Position numbers and translations under genes: made by a program. From Sphingomonadales bacterium 39-57-19 (GTDB lineage: Bacteria > Pseudomonadota > Alphaproteobacteria > Sphingomonadales > Sphingomonadaceae), in contig NCJG01000014.1 of the NCBI GenBank assembly GCA_002282385.1, positions 1 to 50,747 of the forward strand: a DNA stretch of 50,747 bases. Reading direction: 5' to 3'. Numbering within the stretch: the stretch's first letter is position 1; every line of letters starts with the position of its first letter. Positions 36,644 to 45,465 of this stretch are shown here, piece after piece. Under the pieces are notes generated by a model, which saw only the letters and a list, made by a program, of their open reading frames with translations, was not told the origin of the DNA and made no database searches.

Positions 36644-36871
36644 TTAGGCAACGAAGATCAGGATCATCGCGATAACGAACGCGAGCAGACCAAGAAGTTC
36701 GACGGCGGCGAAGCCGATGAACAGACGGCCCTGCTGGCTGTCAGCTGCTGCTGGGTTACGCAACGCGCCCTGAAGGAACGAGCTAAAAACGTTACCAACA
36801 CCGCCAGCGGCGATACCGGCACCAATTGCTGCCAGACCGGCACCGATCATTTGGGCTGCTTCTGCGTCCAT
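36644..36871 (-). CDS. atpE: ATP synthase F0 subunit c
   Basis: Ring-forming proteolipid of the ATP synthase rotor, 75 residues, two membrane helices joined by the polar loop RNPAAADSQQG. The first helix has the glycine-rich GAGLAAIGAGIAAGG pattern. The ion-carrying carboxylate is Glu58 in AAVELLGLL. The Na+-type ligands are not apparent, so proton coupling is expected. Confidence 0.97.
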   Translation of the reverse strand: MDAEAAQMIGAGLAAIGAGIAAGGVGNVFSSFLQGALRNPAAADSQQGRLFIGFAAVELLGLLAFVIAMILIFVA

Positions 36872-36914
36872 GATAATAACTCCTGTTAGAAAATAAAACT
36901 TAGTGGTTGAAATC

Positions 36915-37706
36915 TTAGTGCAAATTGACGGCGTCGTTGATGTACAGCGACGTCAAAAGTGCAAAAACATACGCCTGAATAGCACAAACGAGCAGTTCAA
37001 GCAGGGTAATACCAATCATCAAAACAAAGGCTGGGAAGCTGACAATCATCGGCACCCAAGCGGCTTCTGCATTCAAACCGTTAATCACAAATCCGGCAAG
37101 CACCTTCATCATGATGTGACCTGCGGTCATCGCAACGAACAAACGCAGCGCAAGGCTGAATGGGCGGATCATGAATGAGAACAATTCAATGACCGGGATC
37201 AGCCAGAGCAACCACCATGGCGTGCCATGCGGAACAAACAGGCTGAAGAAATGCAGGCCATGCCGCCAGAAGCCGACAACCAATACGGTGCCAAAGCTGA
37301 ACAGCGCCAGCACGGCGGTGACGGTCAAGTGACTTGTGATCGTGAAAGGATGCACGCCGGGGACGATACCAAAAGGCATCATGCCCATGAAGTTCGCCAT
37401 CAGGATGAACATGAACAACGAGAACACCAAAGGCACATATTTCTTGCCTTCGGGACCGACATTTGCGGTCAGCATGTTGTTGATGAAGCCCGTTACGCCT
37501 TCGACAGCCATCTGCCAACGGCCGGGGACCATCTCGCGCTTCATTCCGCCCGCCATGAACACCCAAAGCGCGCCAAGGACAAGCACCATGAACAACGATG
37601 AGTTGGTGAAGGAGACGTCGTAACCTGCAAGGTTAAGCTGCGCGAGCGGCTCAATCTTGAACTGGTACATCGGATCGATTTTGCCGCTTTCGCCTGCCAC
37701 GTTCAC
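36915..37706 (-). CDS. atpB: ATP synthase F0 subunit a
   Basis: Proton-channel stator subunit, 263 residues, with about six membrane helices. The essential arginine is in the motif RPFSLALRLFVAMTAGH (around residue 185-190). The N-terminal part carries the QFKIEPLAQLNLAGYDVSFT sequence usual in alphaproteobacteria. It follows atpI by 31 bases and precedes atpE by 43. Confidence 0.96.
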   Translation of the reverse strand: MNVAGESGKIDPMYQFKIEPLAQLNLAGYDVSFTNSSLFMVLVLGALWVFMAGGMKREMVPGRWQMAVEGVTGFINNMLTANVGPEGKKYVPLVFSLFMFILMANFMGMMPFGIVPGVHPFTITSHLTVTAVLALFSFGTVLVVGFWRHGLHFFSLFVPHGTPWWLLWLIPVIELFSFMIRPFSLALRLFVAMTAGHIMMKVLAGFVINGLNAEAAWVPMIVSFPAFVLMIGITLLELLVCAIQAYVFALLTSLYINDAVNLH

Positions 37707-37737
37707 TACCCTGTTATATACACGTCAAGCGCCCGGT

Positions 37738-38055
37738 TTAGTCCGGACGCTCTGCTGAAATCTTTATTATATTCCTGAAGGCGACTGCAATGCCCAAGAA
37801 CATGCAGGTCAACAGGAGCGCAGGTGCGATACCCAGCCAGCGGTCCAAGACCCAGCCAACCAAAGCACCACCAGCAGGACCCGCGATCAACTCTGTTAAA
37901 ACCCTGTTCCCTTGCCGCATTCCTTTGGCTGGAACCTGATCTTGACCTGAGCGTTCTGCTTCGGCTTTCCGCGCCGCTTTCAGCTGCATATCTAACGACA
38001 CGAGCCGGGCGTCACTTTTTCCTTTGCCATCCTGCCCGGAATTGTCCGACATCAT
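37738..38055 (-). CDS. atpI: ATP synthase assembly factor AtpI
   Basis: AtpI/AtpQ-type small membrane protein that helps assemble the c-ring. From the ATG at 38055 it has 105 residues: a charged cytoplasmic N-terminal half and two C-terminal helices (VLTELIAGPAGGALVGWVLDRWLG and ALLLTCMFLGIAVAFRNI). It is first in the F0 operon, the normal position. Upstream codons to 38103 are out of place in the leader. Confidence 0.88.
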   Translation of the reverse strand: MMSDNSGQDGKGKSDARLVSLDMQLKAARKAEAERSGQDQVPAKGMRQGNRVLTELIAGPAGGALVGWVLDRWLGIAPALLLTCMFLGIAVAFRNIIKISAERPD

Positions 38056-38376
38056 GTGATTCCATCCAAATAAACACACGGAACCGCCACGCAATCGGGG
38101 CAACCCCGCCTAGGCATCGGCGCTTTAGGAGAGCGCCTTCGTCAAGTCAACAGCGCGTCGCCAAGAATGTTGCGTCGCAATAGAATGGGCCGACGCATCG
38201 CTGCCCCGGTCCGCTATTTTGGTTAGGCTGATACCCTTATATCTTGGTCGTCCTGAACATGTTTCAGTTGTTACGGACAAAGCGGGTCTCATTCAGATGC
38301 GCTGGATTCGCGTCAATCGACTTGCACCCGTCGCAAAAATCACCAAAAAGGTCATTATCGCAAAAGGACAGTGCTG
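38056..38376. other. Intergenic region between divergent atpI and radC
   Basis: About 320 bases without a credible gene; short frames here lack family resemblance. It must contain promoters for the atpI operon (minus) and radC (plus). A hairpin CTGAAC-AT-GTTTCAG at 38253-38267 looks like a decayed copy of the palindrome after parE. AAAGGA at 38363 is the radC ribosome-binding site. I cannot fix the promoters. Confidence 0.4.
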
Positions 38377-39072
38377 ATGGCGGACGGCGCGGATAAAATC
38401 GAACATCATGGCACCGGCCACCGCGCGCGTCTGCGCAAGCAGCTTTTTGAACAGCAAGGCGAAGGCCTGCACGACCATGAGCTTGTGGAATATTTGCTCG
38501 CATTGGCCATTCCGCGCCGCGACACAAAGCAAATCGCCAAGGATCTGATCGCGCGGTACGGCAGCCTGTCGGCCTTGTTAACGGCCGATGCCGACAGCAT
38601 CATGCGCGAAAAGTGGATGGGCGAAACCAGTGTTGCTGCCCTGAAAATCGTCCAAGTCGCGGCCTTACGCCTTTTGAGCGCGCCCGTCCGCGAGATGCCG
38701 ATTTTGTCATCATGGCAGGCGTTGCTCGACTATCTGCGGGCCGACATGGCGCATCTGACCATTGAGCGCGTGCGGACCTTATATCTCAACAGCAAAAATA
38801 TGCTGATCCGCGATGAGATCGCGAGCGAAGGTTCGGTCGATCAGGCGGCGATTTATACGCGCGAAGTTATCCGGCGCGCGATGGACTTGGGCGCCGCGGC
38901 CATCATCCTTGTCCACAACCACCCAAGCGGCGATAGCAGCCCAAGCCGGCAAGACATTGCCATGACCCGCGACATTGCCGATGCAGGGCAGAAGTTCGGG
39001 ATAACCGTGCATGACCACATCATCATCGGCAAAGACGGCTTTTCCAGCATGCGGAGCGCCGGACTGATTTGA
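38377..39072 (+). CDS. radC: RadC family JAB-domain protein
   Basis: RadC/DUF2466 protein of 231 residues. The N-terminal part is HhH-like with ELVEYLLALAIPRRDTKQIAKDLI, and the C-terminal JAB/MPN domain has the metal motif LVHNHPSGDSSPS. The ATG at 38377 follows AAAGGA; a GTG at 38371 is less likely. Despite its name, a direct repair role is unproven. It is divergent from the F0 operon and 47 bases before the exporter gene. Confidence 0.93.
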   Translation: MADGADKIEHHGTGHRARLRKQLFEQQGEGLHDHELVEYLLALAIPRRDTKQIAKDLIARYGSLSALLTADADSIMREKWMGETSVAALKIVQVAALRLLSAPVREMPILSSWQALLDYLRADMAHLTIERVRTLYLNSKNMLIRDEIASEGSVDQAAIYTREVIRRAMDLGAAAIILVHNHPSGDSSPSRQDIAMTRDIADAGQKFGITVHDHIIIGKDGFSSMRSAGLI

Positions 39073-39119
39073 TGATTTAGCGGGTGGAATTATTGCCGCT
39101 GCTACCCCATAGCCGCAAC

Positions 39120-40373
39120 ATGACCTCCCCAGCTTCTGCAAAAAAATCCATCGGCCCGCGCGAATTGACGATCATGATGGCATCGCTGATGGCGCTTAAC
39201 GCGTTGGCCATTGATGCAATGTTGCCAGCCTTTCCCGCCATGGCACAGGGGCTGAAGGTTTCCGATCCCAACCAGATCCAATATAATATTTCGGTCTTTC
39301 TGGCCGGCACCGGCATTGGCGCATTGATCTATGGTCCGTTATCGGACCGCTATGGCCGCAAGCCGATATTGCTGATTGCCATCATCGGCGCCGCCATTTT
39401 TTCGCTCGCCTGTTCGATTACGCCAGACTTTGAAATGATGCTCGCGATGCGTTTCGCGCATGGTTTGCTCGCGGCTGCGATGGGCGTGCTGGTCATCTCC
39501 GTTATCCGTGACCAGTTTGAAGGCGACGCAATGGCGCGGCGGATGTCGACCATATTCCTTATTTTCATGATCGTGCCGATCATCGCGCCAACCGTCGGGC
39601 AAATGGTTCTGCTGTTTGCGGGCTGGCGGACAATATTCGACCTGATGGCGTTCATGGCCGTGGCGGCTGCCATTTGGGTATATCTGCGCCTGCCGGAAAC
39701 ACTTGCGCCCGAAAATGTCATCCCGATTGAACCCCGCGCGCTGGCCAAGGCATGGAAAGTCGTCGTCCTACACCGCAATGCTGCCGGATATATGATTGGC
39801 GCGGGCATCGTTCAGGGCGCTTTGTTCGGCTATCTCAACAGCTCGCAACAAATGTTTGACAAGGTGTTCCATGCCGCTGACTTTTTCACGATCGGCTTTG
39901 CGATCATTGCCATTGGCATCGCTGTGTCCAACTTCACCAATGCGCGGATTGTGGAACGCTTTGGCGCGCGCCGCGTCTCGCACACCGCGCTTTTGACCTT
40001 TATCACCCTTGGCGCATTGCAATTGCTTGCTGCGCAGTTCGCGCCCAAGTCGATGCCGTTGTTCCTTGTGCTGCTGACGGGCAATATGGCGATGGTTGGG
40101 TTTATCGGCTCCAACTTTTCGTCGATTGCGATGACGCCCTTTGGCCATGTCGCGGGCGCTGCTTCATCGTTTCAGACGTTCGTGCGGACGGCCTTGGCCG
40201 CCTCGCTCGGCGCGATCATCGGACAGCAATTTGACGGCAGCGTCTTTCCTGTCGCGCTTGGCTTTCTGTGTTGCGGGCTTGCCGCGCTGACGTTGGTTCT
40301 ATGGTGCGAAAAGGGGAAGCTCTTTACGCGTCCCGGCACGACCCAACCTATTCCCGCTACCCCGCGCAGCTAG
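39120..40373 (+). CDS. Bcr/CflA-type MFS multidrug exporter
   Basis: A 417-residue major facilitator protein with 12 predicted membrane helices. It starts LTIMMASLMALNALAIDAMLPAFP, contains the DHA1 signatures GTGIGALIYGPLSDRYGRKP (motif A) and RFAHGLLAAAMGV with RDQFEGDAMARRMS, all typical of Bcr/CflA drug/H+ antiporters. The ATG at 39120 is preferred to one at 39084, which lacks family sequence. Substrate unknown. Confidence 0.9.
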   Translation: MTSPASAKKSIGPRELTIMMASLMALNALAIDAMLPAFPAMAQGLKVSDPNQIQYNISVFLAGTGIGALIYGPLSDRYGRKPILLIAIIGAAIFSLACSITPDFEMMLAMRFAHGLLAAAMGVLVISVIRDQFEGDAMARRMSTIFLIFMIVPIIAPTVGQMVLLFAGWRTIFDLMAFMAVAAAIWVYLRLPETLAPENVIPIEPRALAKAWKVVVLHRNAAGYMIGAGIVQGALFGYLNSSQQMFDKVFHAADFFTIGFAIIAIGIAVSNFTNARIVERFGARRVSHTALLTFITLGALQLLAAQFAPKSMPLFLVLLTGNMAMVGFIGSNFSSIAMTPFGHVAGAASSFQTFVRTALAASLGAIIGQQFDGSVFPVALGFLCCGLAALTLVLWCEKGKLFTRPGTTQPIPATPRS

Positions 40374-40396
40374 GGTCAGGACCTAGGCAAAGAAAA

Positions 40397-40414
40397 GGGG
40401 CGCCGAAGCGCCCC
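40397..40414 (-). terminator. Strong intrinsic terminator of the amino acid permease gene
   Basis: On the minus strand a perfect 7-base-pair stem GGGGCGC/GCGCCCC closes a TTCG tetraloop and is followed by TTTTCTTT. It lies 27 bases beyond the permease stop. On the plus strand the same hairpin is followed by a weaker T-run, so it may also end the exporter transcript. Confidence 0.85.
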
Positions 40415-40440
40415 TGCCCTTTTGCGTTTTCGCGGTAACC

Positions 40441-42000
40441 TTAGTCCACAACTGGACCAGGGAATTCACCCATGTCTGGTGCATCGTCCGCCAGCTGATC
40501 ATGCTGCAGGTTTGAATTGCGCATGCCATAAACGAAGTACAGCACGATGGCACCGATCAGGAAGTATACGAAGAACATCAGCACATTGTAAGGTACTGTC
40601 GTGATCAGATACAGGCATGACAAGATGCCCAGGATCGGTGTCAGCGGATAGAATGGTACCGAAAAGCCACGTGGCAGATCAGGCGCTGCACGGCGCAGAT
40701 ACATGACCGACAGGCAGACGATGGCAAAGGCTGCCAATGTGCCGACCGAGGTCATGTCACCCAAAACGTTGATGTCAAAGAAGCCTGCTGCAACCGCCGT
40801 GATCGTGCCAACCAACAAAGTGTTGATATATGGCGTGTGGAACTTTGGATGCACCTTTGAGAAGATCTTCGGCAACAGACCATCACGGGCCATGGTGTAG
40901 AAGATGCGCGTTTGGGCATACATTAGCACCAGAACAACCGAGGTCAGACCAATGATTGCGCCGACCTTGATCGTCTTGGCCAACCAAGCCCATTGTGCAC
41001 CAAAGCTGTCAACAACGACCGCGACAGGATCTGGCACGTTCAATGTGGCATAAGGCACGAGCAAGGTCATGATTGCAGCCACCAGCATATAGATGACGGT
41101 GCAGACGACCAGCGAACCGATGATACCAAATGGCATGTCGCGCTTGGGATCCTTGGCTTCCTGACCAGCGGTCGAGACAGCTTCAAAACCGATATAGGCA
41201 AAGAAGACGATCGATGCGGCACGCATGATGCCGTCGACACCGAATTCGCCGTCGCCGGTATTTTCCGGGATAAAGGGCGTCCAGTTCTTCGACACCAGTT
41301 CAGGCAGGTTGGACAGAACGATATATCCGCCGACCAGAATGAATGCCGCCAGAACGCTGACCTTGATCGCAACGATGATGTTGTTGACCTTAGCCGATTC
41401 CGACACACCCACCATCAGCAACAGCGCAAGCGCCATACAGATGAGGAATGCTGGCAAGTTGAAGATTGCGGTGACCGCAGCGCCATCAACCAGCAAAGGC
41501 ACACCGTCACGCATGACCGCATGTCCGGTTGGACCCGTAAATTGCGGCGGGATGACCAAGCCAAAGTCCGCCAGCAAGCTGACGACATATCCGCCCCAGC
41601 CAACAGCCACCACCGATGCGGCAAGGCCGTATTCGAGAAGCAGCAACGCACCCATGATCCAAGCGACAAATTCGCCCAATGTGGTGTAGCTGTAGGTGTA
41701 AGCCGACCCGGAAACAGGCAGCGTTGACGAAAGTTCGGCATAGCACAGGCCTGCAAAAGCGCAGACCAAGCCAGCAACGACAAAGGACAGCATAACAGCA
41801 GGTCCGGCATGCAATGCAGCGGCACTACCCGTGCGAACGAAAATGCCCGCACCGATGATGCACCCAACGCCCAAAAGCAGAAGGTTCCACTTGCCCAACG
41901 AACGCTTCAATTCGCTGTTGGCCGACTCTCTTTGTACTTGTGCGATCGTTTTGCGCGCGAACATGCGCTGCATCACGGATTGCTGCTCAATCGCCATCAT
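40441..42000 (-). CDS. APC family amino acid permease (cationic amino acid transporter type)
   Basis: A 519-residue membrane transporter with about 12-14 helices. The first helix motif GVGCIIGAGIFVRTG and helix 3 FAGLCYAELSSTLPVSGSAY are typical of APC superfamily 2.A.3.3 (CAT) proteins, as is FFAYIGFEAVSTAGQEAKDP. The N-terminus has the LKRSLGKWNLLLLG lead-in. ATG codons at 42000 and 41997 are adjacent. Likely proton-linked uptake or exchange of amino acids; specificity unknown. Confidence 0.93.
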   Translation of the reverse strand: MMAIEQQSVMQRMFARKTIAQVQRESANSELKRSLGKWNLLLLGVGCIIGAGIFVRTGSAAALHAGPAVMLSFVVAGLVCAFAGLCYAELSSTLPVSGSAYTYSYTTLGEFVAWIMGALLLLEYGLAASVVAVGWGGYVVSLLADFGLVIPPQFTGPTGHAVMRDGVPLLVDGAAVTAIFNLPAFLICMALALLLMVGVSESAKVNNIIVAIKVSVLAAFILVGGYIVLSNLPELVSKNWTPFIPENTGDGEFGVDGIMRAASIVFFAYIGFEAVSTAGQEAKDPKRDMPFGIIGSLVVCTVIYMLVAAIMTLLVPYATLNVPDPVAVVVDSFGAQWAWLAKTIKVGAIIGLTSVVLVLMYAQTRIFYTMARDGLLPKIFSKVHPKFHTPYINTLLVGTITAVAAGFFDINVLGDMTSVGTLAAFAIVCLSVMYLRRAAPDLPRGFSVPFYPLTPILGILSCLYLITTVPYNVLMFFVYFLIGAIVLYFVYGMRNSNLQHDQLADDAPDMGEFPGPVVD

Positions 42001-42065
42001 AATCTCCCCGATGGATTTCTTATCGCGCGGAACCTAACCTCTAAAAGTCTCCGTGCAACAGAATT

Positions 42066-42443
42066 TCATCGCATAAGCATCGGTCCGAGCGGTTTTCCAC
42101 CAAAAATATGGACATGCAGGTGCGGAACCTCTTGATGCGAATCCATCCCGATATTGGCGAGCAACCGATATCCGGGTTCTACCAGGCCCAATGCGCGCGA
42201 TACTTGGCCGACAGCGCGCACAAATCCGGCTATTTCCGCATCGCTGGCTTTCGCACTAAAATCGTCCCAGCTGACATAAGCGCCTTTGGGAATAACGAGG
42301 ACATGCGTCGGTGCCTGCGGATTGATGTCGTGAAAGGCGAGTGCCCAGTCATCTTCAAAAACGGTATTGCAGGGAATTTCCCCGCGCAGAATTTTGGCAA
42401 AGATATTCTGGTCATCGTAAGGCAATGTCGGATCGATTGGCAT
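42066..42443 (-). CDS. hinT: HIT family nucleotide-binding protein (HinT-like)
   Basis: Histidine-triad hydrolase of about 125 residues acting on purine nucleoside phosphoramidates. The N-terminus has NIFAKILRGEIPCNTVFEDD and the C-terminus the catalytic triad EVPHLHVHIFGG. The ATG at 42443 starts one base after the hisE stop; upstream codons are inside hisE. The pairing of hisE and hinT at the end of his operons is common in alphaproteobacteria, and is kept here without the other his genes. Confidence 0.95.
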   Translation of the reverse strand: MPIDPTLPYDDQNIFAKILRGEIPCNTVFEDDWALAFHDINPQAPTHVLVIPKGAYVSWDDFSAKASDAEIAGFVRAVGQVSRALGLVEPGYRLLANIGMDSHQEVPHLHVHIFGGKPLGPMLMR

Positions 42444-42444
42444 C

Positions 42445-42771
42445 TTATACTCCAGAATTGTCGCGCGCGGCCTTTTCCACCAGGCCGGATACGCCTTCCC
42501 TGCGGTCAAGTTCGGCGAGAACATCGTCAAATGCCACCCCGCCCTCGGCAAGCAAGATCATCAGGTGGAAAAGCAGGTCTGCCGCTTCAGCGGTAAGGTG
42601 GTCGGCATCCCCCGAAAGCGCCGCGATGATCGTCTCGGTGGCTTCTTCGCCAACTTTCTGCGCAATTTTCTCGCGCCCTTTGGCGAATAATGACGCAACA
42701 TAGCTGCTATCGGGCGCAGCGTTCGACCGCTGGGCGATGGTGTGTTCAAGTCGTGCAAGCGTGTCGCGCAT
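42445..42771 (-). CDS. hisE: Phosphoribosyl-ATP pyrophosphohydrolase
   Basis: Second enzyme of histidine synthesis. The 108-residue alpha-helical MazG-like product has KGREKIAQKVGEEATETIIAAL and LTAEAADLLFHLMILLAEGGV, with the Glu/Asp metal ligands. The ATG at 42771 overlaps the stop of the upstream marR by one base (TGATG), so it is translationally coupled to a regulator. No other his gene is present in the window. Confidence 0.95.
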   Translation of the reverse strand: MRDTLARLEHTIAQRSNAAPDSSYVASLFAKGREKIAQKVGEEATETIIAALSGDADHLTAEAADLLFHLMILLAEGGVAFDDVLAELDRREGVSGLVEKAARDNSGV

Positions 42772-43280
42772 CAAATGTCCTTCTGCAAGGCGATAACCAT
42801 GGCCTTGTCCTCTGCGGGTATCAACCCTTCCAAAACGCGCCAAAAACCTGTGACCGATTCCTGCCCTGCTGCGGCATAAGCAGACGCAAGGCTCGTGCGC
42901 AGCGCATCAAATAGCTGCGCTTCAAAACGGACACCCTCTGCAGTCAAACGCAGCAGCTTCTGCCGCCGGTCGACCACGCCCGTGCGCGTTTCGACCAGCT
43001 TTCTCTCCGCCAAGTCGGTCAGCACCCGGCCCAGCGATTGTTTCGTGATCGCAAGGATTTTGAGCAGTTCGCTAATCGTCAGGTCGGGTTGGCGGGCGAC
43101 AAAATACAGCGCGCGATGATGTGCACGGCCAAGGCCATGCTCTGCCAATCCATCGTCTATAGCGCGCGTGAGCCGCGTATAGCCGAAAAACAACAGCTCA
43201 ACGCCGCGCCGCACCTCATGCTCGCGCAGAAACAAGGGTGACGCCGTCGGCGCAGCAGATACAGAAGATGGGGCAGCCAT
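42771..43280 (-). CDS. MarR family regulator, PetP-like
   Basis: A 169-residue MarR-type regulator, start at 43280 (MAAPSSVSAAP). The sequence LFLREHEVRRGVELLFFGYTRLTRAIDDGLAEHGLGRAHHRALYFVARQPDLTI, then LLKILAITKQSLGRVLTDLAERKLVETRTG, looks like PetP, which I recall as a MarR protein acting with PetR on bc1 genes in Rhodobacter. petABC lies 3.8 kb away. It is divergent from ilvE with a 60-base gap and is coupled to hisE. The MarR family is certain, the PetP match is from memory. Confidence 0.85.
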   Translation of the reverse strand: MAAPSSVSAAPTASPLFLREHEVRRGVELLFFGYTRLTRAIDDGLAEHGLGRAHHRALYFVARQPDLTISELLKILAITKQSLGRVLTDLAERKLVETRTGVVDRRQKLLRLTAEGVRFEAQLFDALRTSLASAYAAAGQESVTGFWRVLEGLIPAEDKAMVIALQKDI

Positions 43281-43340
43281 ATTGACGTATCTAAGCCCAG
43301 CCCATAGGACGAAGCAAGACCCTAACTGACGAGAGTAACT

Positions 43341-44429
43341 ATGACGTCCGGCGCATTTCCATTTGAGGCAAATCCAAACCCCGTTGACGCGGCGGAACGC
43401 GCGGCGCGGCTTGTCGATCCCGGCTTTGGCCGTGTGTTCACCGATCATATGGTCACCATCCGCTATTCGGACGCCAAAGGCTGGCATGATGCGAAAGTCG
43501 GCCCGCGTGCACCGCTCACACTCGATCCAGCGACCGCTGTGCTGCATTATGCGCAGGAAATATTTGAAGGTCTAAAGGCCTATCGCCTTGCAGACGGCAC
43601 GATGGCGCTGTTTCGCCCCGAACAAAATGCCCGCCGTTTCCAGCGGTCGGCCAAGCGCCTTGCCATGCCCGAACTGCCTGAAGAAATGTTTCTGCAGGCA
43701 TGCCGCCAACTGGTTCAAGTCGACAAGGACTGGTTTCCCCCGGTCGATGGCGGGTCGATTTATTTACGCCCCTTCATGATCGCCAGCGAAGTGTTTTTGG
43801 GTGTGAAGCCATCGGCGGAATATCTGTTCATGGTCATTGCGTCATCGGCCGGGAATTATTTTAAAAGCGGCGCGCCGGCGATTTCGATTTGGGTATCGGA
43901 ACAATATACCCGTGCCGCACACGGCGGAACGGGCGCGGCAAAGTGCGGCGGCAATTATGCCGCAAGCCTTGTCGCGCAATCCGAAGCCATTCGCCAAGGT
44001 TGTGACCAGGTCGTCTTTCTGGACGCCGCCGAACATCGCTGGGTTGAAGAACTTGGCGGTATGAACCTGTTTTTCCTGTTCGACGACGGTTCATTGCTGA
44101 CACCGCCAGCCGACGGCACGATTTTGGAAGGCATCACCCGCGATTCGGTTCTGACCCTTGCCCGCGCGCAAGGCCTGAACGTCCGTGAGGAGCGCTACGC
44201 GATGGACCAATGGCGCGCCGATGCCGAATCCGGACGGCTCGTTGAAGTCTTTGCTTGTGGCACTGCAGCGGTTGTGACCCCTGTCGGCACAGTAAAATCC
44301 ACCCAAGGCGCCTTCACCATTGGCGCCGGCGGTGCGGGGCAAATGACCCAGCAAATCCGCACAAAACTTGTGGATATCCAACGCGGAGCGGCAGCAGATA
44401 CCCATGGTTGGGTGCAACGCATCGATTAA
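43341..44429 (+). CDS. ilvE: Branched-chain amino acid aminotransferase
   Basis: PLP fold type IV transaminase forming Ile, Leu and Val. The 362-residue product is of the larger bacterial/eukaryote-like BCAT class: LDPATAVLHYAQEIFEGLKAYR, RFQRSAKRLAMP, YLRPFMIASE, and the PLP lysine Lys201 in GTGAAKCGGNYAAS, then VEELGGMNLFF and the late EVFACGTAAVVTPVG. ATG at 43341 follows a GAGAGTAA site. Divergent from the PetP-like gene. It complements leuB in this window. Confidence 0.95.
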   Translation: MTSGAFPFEANPNPVDAAERAARLVDPGFGRVFTDHMVTIRYSDAKGWHDAKVGPRAPLTLDPATAVLHYAQEIFEGLKAYRLADGTMALFRPEQNARRFQRSAKRLAMPELPEEMFLQACRQLVQVDKDWFPPVDGGSIYLRPFMIASEVFLGVKPSAEYLFMVIASSAGNYFKSGAPAISIWVSEQYTRAAHGGTGAAKCGGNYAASLVAQSEAIRQGCDQVVFLDAAEHRWVEELGGMNLFFLFDDGSLLTPPADGTILEGITRDSVLTLARAQGLNVREERYAMDQWRADAESGRLVEVFACGTAAVVTPVGTVKSTQGAFTIGAGGAGQMTQQIRTKLVDIQRGAAADTHGWVQRID

Positions 44430-44433
44430 GCTG

Positions 44434-44461
44434 TTGCGCTACGAGATTCGCACGATATAAG
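44434..44461 (+). promoter_or_regulatory. Sigma-70-like promoter for tRNA-Gln
   Basis: TTGCGC (44434-44439) and TATAAG (44456-44461) are 16 bases apart, 30 bases before the tRNA. This fits a housekeeping promoter. Confidence 0.5.
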
Positions 44462-44491
44462 CCGCGCAAATAGGCCAGTTTGCTGGCTTGC

Positions 44492-44566
44492 TGGGGCGTC
44501 GCCAAGCGGTAAGGCAGCGGCTTTTGATGCCGCCATTCGCAGGTTCGATCCCTGCCGCCCCAGCCA
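44492..44566 (+). tRNA. tRNA-Gln (anticodon TTG)
   Basis: A 75-base cloverleaf including an encoded CCA. The acceptor stem TGGGGCG pairs with CGCCCCA and is followed by G and CCA. The anticodon stem GCGGC/GCCGC encloses the loop TTTTGAT with anticodon TTG. The T-arm contains GGTTCGATCC. Folded by eye. Confidence 0.95.
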
Positions 44567-44715
44567 TTTCCTCAATCCGCGCCAATTTCGCACCTCATCC
44601 GCACACGTAAGACATTGTAAATGTTTTGGGCCTACGGCTGGTAACGCAAAATTTATCGGCATGTTTTTCTCACGGGCGCCGATATTCGGCAACTTGCTGA
44701 GGGGCGGACCAAAAT

Positions 44716-45411
44716 ATGCGGGTAGTAATTGCGGACGATGAGCCCGAAGTGGTTCATCATCTGAAAGCAATCGTCGAAGAACTTGGCCACGCTGCGGTTG
44801 GATATACCGATGGGAACGCACTTATGCGGACCTTGGTCAGCGACCCATTTGATTTGCTGATGCTCGATTGGAACATGCCCGGCAAAGATGGTCTCGAGAT
44901 CCTGAAATGGATGCAAGAGACGCTGCCCAAGCAACCGCCGGTCATGATGATCACCAACCGGTCTGCGAAAAAAGACATTACCGAGGCACTTTATGCCGGG
45001 GCCGCTGATTATATCAGTAAGCCAGAAGACCGCGCGGTTATCGCCGCGCGCATCAGTGCGACATTACGCTGCGGCGCAATTGGTGGCGCGTTTGATACCG
45101 AAGCGACATATGGCAACTATCGCTTGAATCGGATTGAACAGACGGTCTTTGTGAATGGGCAAATCATTGCACTGACGGCCAAAGAGTTTGAATTGGCCGA
45201 CTTTTTCTTCCGCAATGTCAACCGCACATTGTCGCGCAATTATCTCATGGAGGCGATCTGGCGGACGACCGCGGCATTGGCCACGCGTACGTTGGACATG
45301 CATATCTCGCGCGTGCGTTCAAAGCTGCACCTGCAACCTGAAAACGGCTTTCGCATTTCAACGGTCTTCGGGTACGGCTACCGCCTGGAAACGATCGCCA
45401 ACACGCGTTAG
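44716..45411 (+). CDS. Orphan OmpR/PhoB-type response regulator
   Basis: A 231-residue two-domain regulator. The receiver (about 1-118) has the acidic pair DDE at 7-9, the phospho-acceptor Asp in LMLDWNMPGKDG (about 51), the Thr in MMITNRS and the Lys in YISKPED, so it should be phosphorylatable. The winged-helix output domain (about 130-228) has LTAKEFELADFFF and TRTLDMHISRVRSKL. GAGGGG lies before the ATG. No histidine kinase gene is nearby. It lies 150 bases after tRNA-Gln. Targets unknown. Confidence 0.92.
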   Translation: MRVVIADDEPEVVHHLKAIVEELGHAAVGYTDGNALMRTLVSDPFDLLMLDWNMPGKDGLEILKWMQETLPKQPPVMMITNRSAKKDITEALYAGAADYISKPEDRAVIAARISATLRCGAIGGAFDTEATYGNYRLNRIEQTVFVNGQIIALTAKEFELADFFFRNVNRTLSRNYLMEAIWRTTAALATRTLDMHISRVRSKLHLQPENGFRISTVFGYGYRLETIANTR

Positions 45412-45465
45412 TTCCGGCCGAGCATCTAGGGTCAGATATAGCAACCCTCAGTCGCTTACGGACGC

